A DNA stretch of 64,000 nt from Fonsecaea monophora. Its lineage: Eukaryota; Ascomycota; Eurotiomycetes; Chaetothyriales; Herpotrichiellaceae. The DNA is taken from NCBI RefSeq assembly GCF_001642475.1, contig NW_019173974.1:202839-266838 (forward strand), in the 5' to 3' direction. The translations under genes and the position numbers were made by a program. Under the pieces are notes generated by a model. The model saw only the letters and a program-made list of their open reading frames with translations. It ran no database searches and had not been told where the DNA came from. Shown here in pieces: positions 42,373-52,740 of the stretch; within the stretch, counting starts at the first letter, position 1, and each line of letters starts with the position of its first letter.

Positions 42373-42796
42373 TGTCGTTGTTGCAAGAGCAGCTGCAATG
42401 GACAGCACGGATAGAGGAGACTGTATACTTGAACCCTTGTCTGAGACACTGCAATATGTTTCAACTATAAAGCACCTACAGATTTCGCCTAGGTTCCGAC
42501 TTTTACTTCGTTCCAACAGAAGGTGGGACTAAAAAAGGCAGGGGAAATGAGGTTGGTGACCGACACGTTAACAGGCCGAGAAGTCGGTGAAATTAGTCTG
42601 TGAGACGTGTGGTTAGTACATTGGAGAAGGTGAATGTCATGGATGTGAAAAGCAACTCATGGCATGGATTCTAGCTCGACGAACAGAAAATAGTACTGCA
42701 GTCGCGGCTTGACATAGAAAAGACACCTTGGGCGAACAGGAAAATCCACCCACTCTTCCCACAACACCTCCAGAATTGTTTCACTACAGAAGAAAG
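42373..42796. promoter_or_regulatory. divergent promoter region of lyase and cupin genes
   Basis: 424 bp between divergent starts, with the candidate operator placed almost exactly at its centre (42576-42587). Confidence 0.5.
42576..42587. promoter_or_regulatory. candidate regulator site CCGA-N4-TCGG (copy 2)
   Basis: CCGAGAAGTCGG, 204 bp from the lyase start and 209 bp from the cupin start. Confidence 0.5.
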
Positions 42797-43442
42797 ATGG
42801 AACAATTGAATCATCTCCCTCCTACAAGAAGACTCGTCACAGGTCACGATCGAGATGGAAAGGCTATTTTCGAGTTCGATGATCTACTCACGCCCGTCAA
42901 TCCAACTCCAAAAGGCGCGAGGTCCGATCCCTCCACACCTCAACCAGTTGGCGCCACACTGATTCATCGTACTCGAGAATATCCGGTCAAAATCCAAGGT
43001 GGAAGAGAAGAGCTCACCGTGGACAATATACGTCGAGGCCAGGGCGAGAAGGGAATAGTCTGCCAGATTGTGGATGTTCCTCCCACTCCAGATGGCGCAA
43101 AACCATACTTGCACCGCAACGAGAGTCTCGACTACGGTGTGGTGCTGAAGGGGTCACTACAGTTACTCTTGGACGACGGAGCTGTCGAGACTTTGAGAGA
43201 GGGAGACGTGTATATTCAAAAGTAAGTGTGACTGATGGTGTTTATGGCCCATCAGCCCCCCCAGTATTGAAGAGCGCCACTGTTGCTGACCAAACCATTA
43301 CAGAGGAACATTCCATGCCTGGATGAATAACTCCGATGACTATTGCCGTTTTCTGACTGTCGTCATCCCATCTCAGAAGGTCAAAGTGGAAGCGACAGGA
43401 GAGCTTCTGGAAGTCACGAAAATACCAGGATTGAGTGACTGA
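42797..43442 (+). CDS. small cupin-domain protein
   Basis: Two exons, 42797-43221 and 43304-43442, with an 82-nt intron (GTAAGT...TTACAG) that rejoins a Lys codon split 2+1; 187 residues. The start is the first ATG in frame (MEQLNHLPPTRRLVTGHD). Cupin landmarks: PYLHRNESLDYGVVLKGSLQLLLDDG (motif 1, with His and Glu as likely metal ligands), EGDVYIQKGTFHAWMNNSDDYCRFL (motif 2, ligand His). Such single-domain fungal cupins include small dioxygenase-like, isomerase-like and decarboxylase-like enzymes; the reaction is unknown. It is divergent from the lyase gene. Confidence 0.82.
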
Positions 43443-44075
43443 TACATTGTAAAGAGTGTCGGGAAGCTAGAAGGTGACAAGCCTGGAAGAGCAGATATGA
43501 TTGTGTGCATCAATGGCGTAATGACGAACCTATACAAGGGACGATGCCCATGTTACAGAATTTGACGTAGCATTGCGAGATACGAGCTGTGAACAATCCC
43601 TCCCCCCATTTCAGCCTGGCCTGGAATGGTACCGGCCTTTCTTCAGGGTCTCAGTCCGCGTCACAGAGAGTAGTGATTAGTGAGAACAAGCGATATTGAT
43701 AGATGGTCTCCGCAGTCCCAAGGACTGGCCGAGTTTTCGGACAGTCTAAATTGCGAGTCCTACGCCCACATGGAATTGATGAACCATATCGTACTGAACT
43801 TGCTACATCGCACGGAGCAACGGTGCTGCGAGTTGTCGGCTTTGCAGGATGCCACGGCCTCGCAGGGATGATCTGCCGGTCAAACATACCATGACATTCC
43901 ATACTGTGAGGTTTGACACAGGAACTATACCCTGCGCGTTTCTCATATTCACTGACTTTTAGGGATTATAAGGAGCAATGCCTACCTGACCTCTTTGCCT
44001 CAAATATCGGACTCGACTACCTAGCTATACCAAACTCCAAATATTCACGGTATCATCTCGAACCTATTCAACAAG
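43443..44075. promoter_or_regulatory. spacer upstream of the dioxygenase gene
   Basis: 633 bp between the cupin stop and dioxygenase start; holds a CCGA-N4-TCGG site at 43729-43740. No gene seen. Confidence 0.5.
43729..43740. promoter_or_regulatory. candidate regulator site CCGA-N4-TCGG (copy 3)
   Basis: CCGAGTTTTCGG, 335 bp upstream of the dioxygenase start. Confidence 0.5.
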
Positions 44076-45188
44076 ATGATCTCAAAGACATTACCTGAAG
44101 TGGACCACTTTGTCCCTGTTGAGCCAACCAAAGAGAAGCTCGACTATGCCGACCTCGATATCTTAGATTTCTCACTCTACAAAGACACTCCCGCCGACAA
44201 AAAGGAACTTGCAAAACAAGTCCACAAGGCCATGACCTCCCATGGATTCTTCGTAATCGTCAACCATGGAATCAGTGAAGAAACTATTGAACGCATCGTC
44301 GATATTGGCCACACCATTCTGTCACGCACCCCCCAAGAGGAGAAAGAAAGACTCAGAGCAGATCTCACTGGGAAAGGAGAATATCCTGGGTTCAAACCTC
44401 GCGGGATGTGGAAGACACTCGGGGGTACCCCGGACAGGATCGAACAGTTCAACGTGCACAGGGATATGACAACCCACGAACAGCCCAAGACATTGGAGCC
44501 ATACCGCGAAGAGGTCCAAGAATTCATCGACACAGTCCACAAAGATATCCTCTACAAGATTCTGAGACTCTTCGCCATCTCCCTCGAGATTGGAGACGAG
44601 GAATTCTTCGTCAAGGCTCACAGCTACGACAAGCATGACGAATCCTGGTTTCGCTGGATGGAGTACTATGACATTCCAGCCGAAGGGGGTGCAGACGAGA
44701 AGAAGCTATGGCTTGGTGGTCATCAAGACTTGACCTCCATTTCACTCCTGTTCAGTCAACCAATGGCGACTCTACAGGTCCGGGACTATGGCGATGAATC
44801 ACAATGGAAGTTTATCCCTCATATTCCTGGCGCCATCATCGTGAATGCAGGCGAGCCGATGATGTGGTGGACGGGAAACTACTACAAAGCGGCCGTTCAT
44901 CGAGTGGTTGAGCCCCCCACTGACCAGAGAAACCATGATCGCAGCAGTGTCTTCTACTTCGTTGTTCCCAATGATGAGGTGGTCATCAATACACTTCTCG
45001 AAGAGAGTCCTGTTCTGCAACGCCATGGAGTACGGAAGTGGTTTAAGGACGGAGAGGCGCCCACGAGCAGTGAATGGGTGCACAACCGCATCAAGGCCAA
45101 CCTGACAGCACATGTTGTAGCAAAGCATGGTGAAGGGAAAACCAGTGTTCAGAAGATTGGGACGGTGACCACAACGTGGTACAAATGA
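44076..45188 (+). CDS. 2-oxoglutarate/Fe(II)-dependent dioxygenase (isopenicillin-N-synthase-like)
   Basis: Intronless, 370 residues, ATG 44076. N-terminal DIOX_N-like region with HGFFVIVNHGISEETIERI. The 2OG-Fe(II) core has LGGHQDLTSISLLF (HxD iron ligands), AVHRVVEPP (distal His) and DRSSVFYFVVP with the 2-oxoglutarate-binding Arg. PGAIIVNAGEPMMWWTGNYYKA is the usual strand before the distal His. This fold hydroxylates, desaturates or cyclises small molecules, in catabolism or secondary metabolism. It is flanked by cupin and MmgE/PrpD genes. Confidence 0.92.
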   Translation: MISKTLPEVDHFVPVEPTKEKLDYADLDILDFSLYKDTPADKKELAKQVHKAMTSHGFFVIVNHGISEETIERIVDIGHTILSRTPQEEKERLRADLTGKGEYPGFKPRGMWKTLGGTPDRIEQFNVHRDMTTHEQPKTLEPYREEVQEFIDTVHKDILYKILRLFAISLEIGDEEFFVKAHSYDKHDESWFRWMEYYDIPAEGGADEKKLWLGGHQDLTSISLLFSQPMATLQVRDYGDESQWKFIPHIPGAIIVNAGEPMMWWTGNYYKAAVHRVVEPPTDQRNHDRSSVFYFVVPNDEVVINTLLEESPVLQRHGVRKWFKDGEAPTSSEWVHNRIKANLTAHVVAKHGEGKTSVQKIGTVTTTWYK

Positions 45189-45615
45189 GTGATTACCACA
45201 GTCAGAATGCAGTCAAATTGGGTCAAGTTTTGTAAATAGTTGTTTACCGATAACAACTCTTTTGTCGATCAATAGTTTCCTATTGCAACCAAATGCTGTA
45301 AGGTTCCTAAATCGGACGCTCACAAGTACTGTGGCTACCCCATCTCAGTAGGATCTTACATCATGGAGAGCGAAATCGGTTCAGAGCCAAGGACGCCAGG
45401 CCCATCAAATACCTCATGGTTCATGAAGTTGATAGGAATGGAGCCTGTTCTTCATGGTTGCTCATACCATTGTCAAGGAATGAAAGATCGTTCTCCAAAG
45501 ATACGGATTTCCAGCTCTCTACCGAGTAACATTACGGTGATATAACGGTATCTGCTTCACTTCAAGCGAGAATTCTAAGTACAGGAATCGGACACGAATC
45601 GGGATTGGACTTGGT
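45189..45615. other. convergent spacer, no gene seen
   Basis: 427 bp between the stops of the dioxygenase and MmgE/PrpD genes. A 60-codon frame at 45363-45545 looks accidental. Confidence 0.5.
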
Positions 45616-47102
45616 CTAGACCACGAGCAGCTTGCGTCCGGCATCAGTAACATTCCCTAGATCTCGACACCGATCGGCCAACGTCTGCGCTCTCTCCGCC
45701 GGCAAGAATGGAGAAATCTCTTCAAGAAACCTCCTCGTAACTGCCGGTCCGTCCAACCAGGGCACATCCGGTGCCGCCTCGGTGATCACAGTGCCGTCCC
45801 TGAAGAAAATCTCAATTTTGGCGGGTTGCAAGCCCTCTTCGTAGCTCTTTTCGAATTCTGGGTTTGTAGACACGGACATTTTGCCCATGAGGGAATTGAC
45901 CACTGGGTCGTCGACGCATGTTGACGTACCATCGTCGAAGCGCCCAAAGACGAGGCCTGCGGCGACGCCAAACTGTATACTAAGTTTCCCGCTGGATTTG
46001 CTGGGGAGTGGCCCGGCGTCATCGCACCCAGGGTAAGCGAGTGCACCGGGGGTTGTGGTGATGTGAATCTTGGAGATCTCATCTGCATTCGCGGTTTTGG
46101 CCTGGAAGTCCTTGTGCATCTTTATAGCAATGGCGGTGGAGGCCTGCGTGAAGTTGCAGCAGGATACAGGCTTGAAATGGGTTTCGAGGATCCCTCTACC
46201 TAGGGGAGAGGTTTCAATCCAGCTTCTGAACCGACCAGAGGCGTTCGAATCGACCCCGAGAGCGTCAAAGTAGCCATCCTTGCCCTCGAGGACGACATCA
46301 CTCACAGGGAACTCGTTCCGGCCAAGGTCGTAGCTGGTGATGGCTGCTGCACTTGCTGACCCATTATGAATATGGATTTCTCTGCCTCCCGTATGTGCCC
46401 ATGCGTTAATACCACATACCATGTTGATTGCCAAACACAAAATCCGCATGGCTGCCTCATCATGCTCAGGTGGACTGCCTGCAATGAGAGCTCCCGCCGC
46501 AGCGAACGAGCCGACCAGAGCAGTGCTGCGAAAGTGAGTATTGAACTGCCCTCCTCCTCGAATGGAATATCCTAGCGCTGCCCCGACATCGTACCCTCCC
46601 ACGATTGCCCGAATGAGTTGCTCACCCGTCCAACCATCGCGTTGGGCAATGGCTAAGCTGGCAGCAATGACCATAGAGCTCATGTGCGAGCATGAGTCAA
46701 GGTGCATATCATCACGAACTGTGCTGTTGCCCCAGATCTGTCAGTGTTTTTCTCTGGAGAAGCTTCGGCAATCCGATATGGGACTGATAACAGTGGAACA
46801 CGTAAAGAGACATCTCACCTGTTTGAAAGGGCGGCGTGGATGAAAGCGGCTGTTTCAGCAGACATTGCTTTGTCACTGCCGAAGACAAATGCTTCGGGGT
46901 TACCAGCATGAAGCTGTGCGTACTTGAGCAAAGGCGGCCCGAGATCACCACCAAGTCCAGCCTGACAAGCTCCAAGGAAGTCTAGGAGACATTGAGACAC
47001 CTTGTCTCTTACTTCCTCCGACAGCTCCTCCGAGGAGACTTGTGTAAGCCGTTCCGCCGCGAGCCGGGTCAACGGTTGTCCTTTGTTAGGTTGCGAAATC
47101 AT
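45616..47102 (-). CDS. MmgE/PrpD-family dehydratase/decarboxylase
   Basis: Two exons, 46819-47102 and 45616-46723; the 95-nt intron (GTGAGA...CAACAG) was chosen because only this acceptor restores NSTVRDDMHLDSCSHMSS, the family's conserved active-site region. Product 463 residues, normal for the family. Other landmarks: VRDKVSQCLLDFLGACQAGL, a hydrophobic AAIVGGYDVGAALG-like helix, FHTGGRE-like AWAHTGGREIHIHNG, and KPVSCCNFTQASTAI. Members include 2-methylcitrate dehydratase, cis-aconitate decarboxylase and iminodisuccinate epimerase. With a PEPM-type lyase in the same cluster, a citrate- or malate-like tertiary acid is a plausible substrate. Confidence 0.88.
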
Positions 47103-47576
47103 GACATATACCTATGGCTACAGGAGAAGCCTCAATTGGGAACTCGTGTAAATCTTTGTTGAAATGAAAATTGGGCGGGGCCGTCTGCTGACAATAGATG
47201 GTAGCGAAGTTCACCACTGTCGATTGAAATATAATCCAACAAAACCCACTCAAGGAGCTGCATGGCCTGATGCTTGATTTATCCACAAGTCGACACAGCC
47301 ATCGAGGGGACAAAAGGACAGGATCGTGTCGGAAATCGATAGAAGGGCCGTAAAGACGGCATTGCCGCGGGCCTGAATAGTTCCCCCAGAGAGGCAATCC
47401 CGTAGTGTTCTGAGCTTTTCCTCCTCGCCACGTTTCGGAGTTAAATTAACAGCTCTGCCTCTGGGGGAGCAGGAATGTGAGGCACAGCCCCACTATTCGT
47501 AACCCCGTCTTTCTCCGGTTTTGGGGATCAGTTCCATAAGGGAGTGCTTGGCATCGAGGAAGAGTTTCCAAGCGCG

Positions 47577-47588
47577 CCGAGTTCTCGG
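47577..47588. promoter_or_regulatory. candidate regulator site CCGA-N4-TCGG (copy 4)
   Basis: CCGAGTTCTCGG, 475 bp upstream of the MmgE/PrpD start. Confidence 0.5.
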
Positions 47589-47597
47589 CCATACTGA

Positions 47598-47609
47598 CCG
47601 ACAAGTCGG
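47598..47609. promoter_or_regulatory. candidate regulator site CCGA-N4-TCGG (copy 5)
   Basis: CCGACAAGTCGG, centred exactly 21 bp (two helical turns) from copy 4, so two dimers could sit on the same DNA face. Confidence 0.5.
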
Positions 47610-47905
47610 CGACTAGAGACCACCACAATTTCGGCGGAGATGGACACATGCAATGTTCAGATGTGATGGTAGAGTCATTTCCAGCAGATTGACCAGGAGT
47701 CTAGACTCATATTCATCTGGAGAATACCCCATGATACCAAGGCGCCAGAGTCGAAGGAGATAGTCGTCATGGAGAAAAGTCCCACTTTACTTTGTGCCCA
47801 TGAGAACTTTCTGTCGTCATACTGAGCCGACATGAACCACTGCGGGATGGTTTGAAGCTCCCGTTCCCGCTCAAATGAGAACTTTCAGGGTCAAGCCGGA
47901 CGTAG

Positions 47906-50304
47906 CTATATTGACACGGCAGAATCTCCGAAGTCGTGAGATAGTTCAGTGGACAAAAATGCGGTAGTAGACCAGTTCCATTCGGAGAAAAACGCATCAT
48001 CGTCGACCCCTAGATGTGCGCCGCCGCTGGTATCGAAGTCGGATACTTGAGTGGTAGCCTGGTGAGCAGAAGAGACAGCCTGTGTGTTAGAAACCAAAGG
48101 CCTCTGGCTTTGAGCGTGATTGCCACTGTTTTCTTCCGAGTATGGGTTTGACTGTCCTAAAAATTCTTGCCGCCAATACCAGAGACAGTCGTATACCACT
48201 CCCATAGCCTGCGACGCCATACAATTAGCCTGCCATATTCTATAGCAGAAGCGTGTGTCTCATGGCTTACCCCTCTCGTCCGGATTCGAACCTTGAGGCT
48301 GTCAATCGATCCATCATGTCGCGTAAAAATGCGTTTACTTCGCCATAGCTGCGACAAAGTTGCCGCCATTCGAGCGTTGAGATCATTGTTTTTCAGGGCT
48401 CTCTTCTTGAGTATGCGAATCGCCGCGAAGTAAGACTGTTCTCCAAGGGTATAGTCGATTGTCGAGCTCAGTTCCGGACTGCGGCACACCCGCAGTATCA
48501 CCATGGCAGCGAGGGTGAGAGTCCTGTAGAATTGTTCCGAAAGATAGAGAGCATAGTCGTCCTTCTGATCTCGAGACGTGATATTGTCAATAAAGGCACA
48601 AGCCACATGGTGCACCTCGACCAGATGCGAAAGATTTGAGGGCAATTGCTTCAAGATGAAGAAATAATAGGCTCCGGTGTGCAATCTCGCAGAGGTGAAA
48701 TAAATCTCGGCTGTCAACAATCAGTATTGTATTGTAAAACAGCGAGTAAGAGCGAGGAAGGTCAACAATATGCCATACCAAGCTGCCCTTGTGTCTGCCG
48801 CTTGAGCTTTAAAATCTCGTCGTCGTAAAACTTGATCATAGCTAGAAGCTGGTAAGGCCTCTCAACGTCTTGTTCTCCATATCCGCCTTTCATTAGAGTT
48901 TGATTGGCATTGGACATCATGTTAGCAAACTGAAGCATCCAAAAGACGGGTCTGCTTAGAGAATCAAGAACATCTTTACTCTGTTGTTCCAGGTCGAAGG
49001 CATCTTCAAAAACGTGATGATGCAGGCCGCAATGCGTATTGACACTGAGCAAAATTCAGAATATATTTGTAAGGAACGCGCTCTGGGATCTTACGTGCTG
49101 CAGATCAGTTTGCACCATGCCCACAAAGTGGCGAGAAAGATATCGCTGTCGGTGTCTCTGATCAAATGATTGTGTGAGAAGTCTTGTCTTCTGCTGAGCA
49201 TGTGTAGACCATTCTGTTGGGAGAGCTGCGTTATAACCCCTGCATAAATAGGCGAAGGGTCATCCGATGCGTTCTCCATAGGTAGAGGCCAAACACAGAG
49301 CAGGAGTAGGGCAGTAATAGTTGGAATATATTCGGAAATCCTTGTTGTTGCCAGTGCTGCCAAGTTGGAGACTTTGGGGGCTAGCACTTCAAGCAATGTG
49401 GGATCAAGACTGTATCTTCTTGAGCCAGTCACTATGATGGTCCAGAATAGCAATGGGGAATATTGGAAGCATTCGCGGCAGCTTTGCTGTGGGTCCAGGA
49501 TTGGTATGATCGAGTGATAATGGCTGAAGTACCTGTTTGTAGTCAATATTGATCAGAAATCAGGCTAGGTATGAAAATCAGTACTCACAAGGAATAGCAA
49601 TCCTCCAGCTTTTGAGGCTCAATTTCGAGACCATCAAGAGGCGGAGAGAAAGCTGGGATGCGAGCGCTAGGTTCGACTAATGAAGCGATAGCAACAGGCG
49701 AAGGATGGTAGGAATATTGAAATGCAGGTGGGTGTCCAGCAGGATTGTATGGAGCGTTTGAAGTGAGATCCTGGCGTGGGTCAGGCTCTGGAATTGTGGT
49801 CATTGCGGATGGATCGTTAAGCGATGAAAAGAAAGGAGTGAGCCGGGCGTCAGATTGCGGTACCACTGAAGAGGCGATGGACGTGGGATGGTAGAGACGT
49901 GAACGTGCTGGAGGACCAGGAGGCATATTTCCGAGTTCTTCTGCGTTCTCTGTAAGTTGTAGTGCTCTTCGAAGTCCGTCTATTTCACGCTGCATCTTCG
50001 CCTTCCTACATCGTAGTCAGTCGGAACGACAACATGTCGAAGATAGGAGGTACAAACGATCGTGTTTTTCGCCTTGTAAAGTCCGCTATGAAGTTGCATT
50101 GGACGCCCGACTTTCTACACTTGGAACAGGGCTTCGAGTAATCAAGATGCGCATCGCATCTTATCTAGCAGATGTGAGCTGCTTCCTGGGCTCCCCCAGA
50201 GATAACAATGACTTGGATCATAGAGACCAGACTTGACTCACCTTTTGTTGCCGACACTCTTCACAAGCTCTGGGCCTTGTCGTCGCTGAACTTGATGCCG
50301 ACAT
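47906..50304 (-). CDS. Zn2Cys6 fungal transcription factor (probable cluster regulator)
   Basis: Seven exons on the minus strand: 50242-50304, 50058-50164, 49589-50005, 49095-49532, 48779-49044, 48271-48710 and 47906-48208; introns 50-77 nt; 677 residues. Exons 1-2 splice to a canonical binuclear cluster, CEECRQQKIRC then PCSKC and CRKSGVQC-type spacing, with a basic TRRKTR linker and a coiled-coil REIDGLRRALQLTEN behind it, as in DNA-binding dimers. The middle part has YFSHYHSIIPILDPQ, typical of the fungal middle homology region, and the C-terminus is acidic with WNWST, a possible activation domain. It closes the right border of the cluster. No candidate site was found in its own upstream region. 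Confidence 0.9.
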
Positions 50305-51810
50305 AATTCTCCAACCTTTCAGTGTATGTGTCCTTTGAGCAAGTACGCGTTGATCTTGTGAGAGATTGTAGGCCACAAGTGTTCTTGACTTGTTGAGTTT
50401 GGCCTGCGGAGCTGAATCAAGATATGTTAGGCTAAAAGACGGTCCAGAAAGCTGTTTTGAACCCGATCTTTTGGATAGAAGGAAGAGATGAAACAATGCT
50501 TTCTTCGCACTTAGAAAGATGGAATGGCTTGAAGTGGGCTTGGACTGCTCAAGAAGAGCTCTGAGGCCCGGTGGATCCAGCGAGGACTAGTTTCCATCTT
50601 ATATTCCATCATTGGCTCGAAGAGAACAACCTTGCCACCCCGTAGATTGTGGGGTTGATTGAGGGTCAAAAGCCATCTCCCAGTTTATCCGAGGTTCAAA
50701 CTGACTTGCGCAAAGTTGCATTACCACGTTGTAGATAGATCATATGTAACAAGCATTTTTGTTTTCCACACAGAGCATTATACCTCTGCAGGAGGCACGG
50801 GTTTTCTTGAGTGTCGTTGGGTTCGTCCCAAAAATAGATCATCGTCTTGGATGAGAGTTTCGGGTTTTCGCTTGCGACGCAGCCCTTGTCTCAGTGACTC
50901 TGGAAGAATGCACTGAATGCAGAACGTTCTTTGTATCAACTTCATTGGCTGGGGGCTTCACTTGTTGTAGTCGTTGACTTCGACGAGGTGAAATGGTCGT
51001 TTCCACAGGTTGGCGCTGTGCTGGAGTCGTCTGTGATAGACCGGAATCCAGTGAACGAGATTTGACATTATTCGAATCGAATTTCGATCGTTTCGAGATC
51101 CTGGATGAGGGATTCGGACCAGGGACAGACTTAGGGTGTACAGCGTTTCCCCGAAGAAGCCACTTTGTTCTCTTGGAATCATCTCTTTGTGCAAGGTGCT
51201 GAGGCAGAGTGCCTACACACTATTGGCAGGGTGCCCGCAGTCGGCCGCGAGAGCGGGATATTGGCCGTCAATCCACTTTACGAAACTTTCCATCTCTTGA
51301 CCTCGAGCTGCGCTACGCGTAACTGGCCCCCCGCACGGGCCATAACCCTCTGGGCTATATGGAGGTCATAGCTGTCTCGGTGTCTTTTCAATTCTCCAGG
51401 TCCGGACATAAGTTCCGTGCTGTTTTTTGTAGAAGGAAGTTCTTGTTGCGCCAACCCAATTAGGGCTGTTCTTCCTTTTGACTTGTGGTGCTTAGCAGTA
51501 ATCAATGCCTTCTCTGCAGATTCCACTCCGGATCTTGCTTCAGCCACCTCTGTCTCCGGCGCAGTCATCTCTCTCGATCGGCTGTAGAGGACGTCTAGGG
51601 TCAGTGATGGCATCGGTTAATTGTGTGTGTGCTTCTATTGCCTCAAGAGTCTGCTCCCTTGACAATAGGTTTTGCTCTTCATATTCGTTCCTTTTCTGTG
51701 ATACTGTAGGGGAAAAACGGCCCAGGGATGTCAGGTTAGGGCTAGAAATTTCCCTAAAATGACCATACAGGAGGGAACCCCCCCGTCGGTCGCAGCTCAC
51801 TTACTACGAT
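50305..51810. other. upstream region of the regulator; minor coiled-coil-like fragments
   Basis: 1.5 kb without a gene I can support. Minus-strand open frames at 51278-51613 and 51540-51800 have heptad-like Glu/Ala/Leu content (SREQTLEAIEAHTQLTDA; VAEARSGVESAEKALITAK) and may be two frames of one broken coiled-coil protein, but I recognise no family. Confidence 0.35.
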
Positions 51811-52500
51811 TAAAAGCGTCCCCTAGGGGACAGGATCCATTCTCAGTATTAGTTATCATAAATTGTAAATTAAAAGCAAGTTTATTAACTTAAATATCCC
51901 CAGAACTAGAAGCGTCCCCTAGGGGATAGACCTTTCTCTAGATGAGTCCCATCTCTCGTACTACGAGATCCCGTCCGAGAGTTCCAGCTGAAGCGTCCCC
52001 TGGGGGATAGACCTCTCTCAGGGCGAGTCCCATCTCTCGGACCACGAGATCCCGTCCGAGAGTTCCAGCTGAAGCGTCCCCTGGGGGACAGACCTCTCTC
52101 AGGGTGAGTCCCATCTCTCGTACCACGAGATCCCGTCCGAGAGTTCCAGCTGAAGCGTCCCCTGGGGGACAGACCTCTCTCAGGGCGAGTCCAATCTCTC
52201 GGACTACGAGATCCCGTCCGAGAGTTCCAGCTGAAGCGTCCCCTAGGGGACAGACCTCTCTCAGGGTGAGTCCCATCTCTCGTACCACGAGATCCCGTCC
52301 GAGAGTTCCAGCTGAAGCGTCCCCTAGGGGATAGACCTCTCTTAGGGCGAGTCCAATCTCTCGGACCACGAGATCCCGTCCGAGAGTTCCAGCTGAAGCG
52401 TCCCCTAGGGGACAGACCTCTCTTAGGGCGAGTCTAATCTCTCGGACTACGAGACGATAGTCCGAGAGTTCCAGCTGAAGCGTCCCCCAGGGGACAGAAT
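51811..52500. repeat. 81-bp minisatellite with two inverted repeats per unit
   Basis: The anchor AGCGTCCCC recurs at 51815, 51911, 51992, 52073, 52154, 52235, 52316, 52397 and 52479: spacing 81 bp for six steps, 82 for the last and 96 for the first. Each full unit contains a GTCCCCTAGGGGAC-like palindrome and a CTCTCGGAC...GTCCGAGAG stem with a 12-nt loop. Because 81 is a multiple of three it leaves an accidental 143-codon frame on the minus strand. It marks the border between unique DNA and the RIP-mutated subtelomere. Confidence 0.93.
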
Positions 52501-52740
52501 AATTAGGCTTTATAAATCAACCTCAATCCTCCTTCTCACCTTATCACCTACTCCCTCTCTTTCCTACCTTCCCTCCCCCTTAACTACTTATTACTCTTAT
52601 ACTACCCTCATTCATCCAGAGCTAGTATAAAGCGTAAAGGAGATACCGTTATTACTTACCATCGACTACCTAAGCGTTAACGGCCCACTACGCCTAATCA
52701 ACCCTCTCTTACTTAATTGTCGCTCCTTAAGTAGGCTAAG

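Larger units (their letters stand above)
47103..47905. promoter_or_regulatory. spacer upstream of the MmgE/PrpD gene
   Basis: 803 bp between the MmgE/PrpD start and regulator stop. Contains two palindromes 21 bp apart (47577 and 47598). A 67-codon minus-strand frame here is not convincing. Confidence 0.5.

Noticed and set aside
48275..48300. tRNA B-box-like string GGTTCGAATCC on the minus strand
   Set aside because: It lies inside exon 6 of the Zn2Cys6 regulator, with no A-box, acceptor stem or cloverleaf around it.
51938..52369. 143-codon minus-strand open frame with perfect protein repeats
   Set aside because: It is a by-product of the 81-bp minisatellite, whose period is a multiple of three; there is no domain and the frame ends with the array.
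51811..52500. CRISPR-like regular array
   Set aside because: The whole 81-bp unit is repeated, including what would be the spacer, and the genome is fungal.
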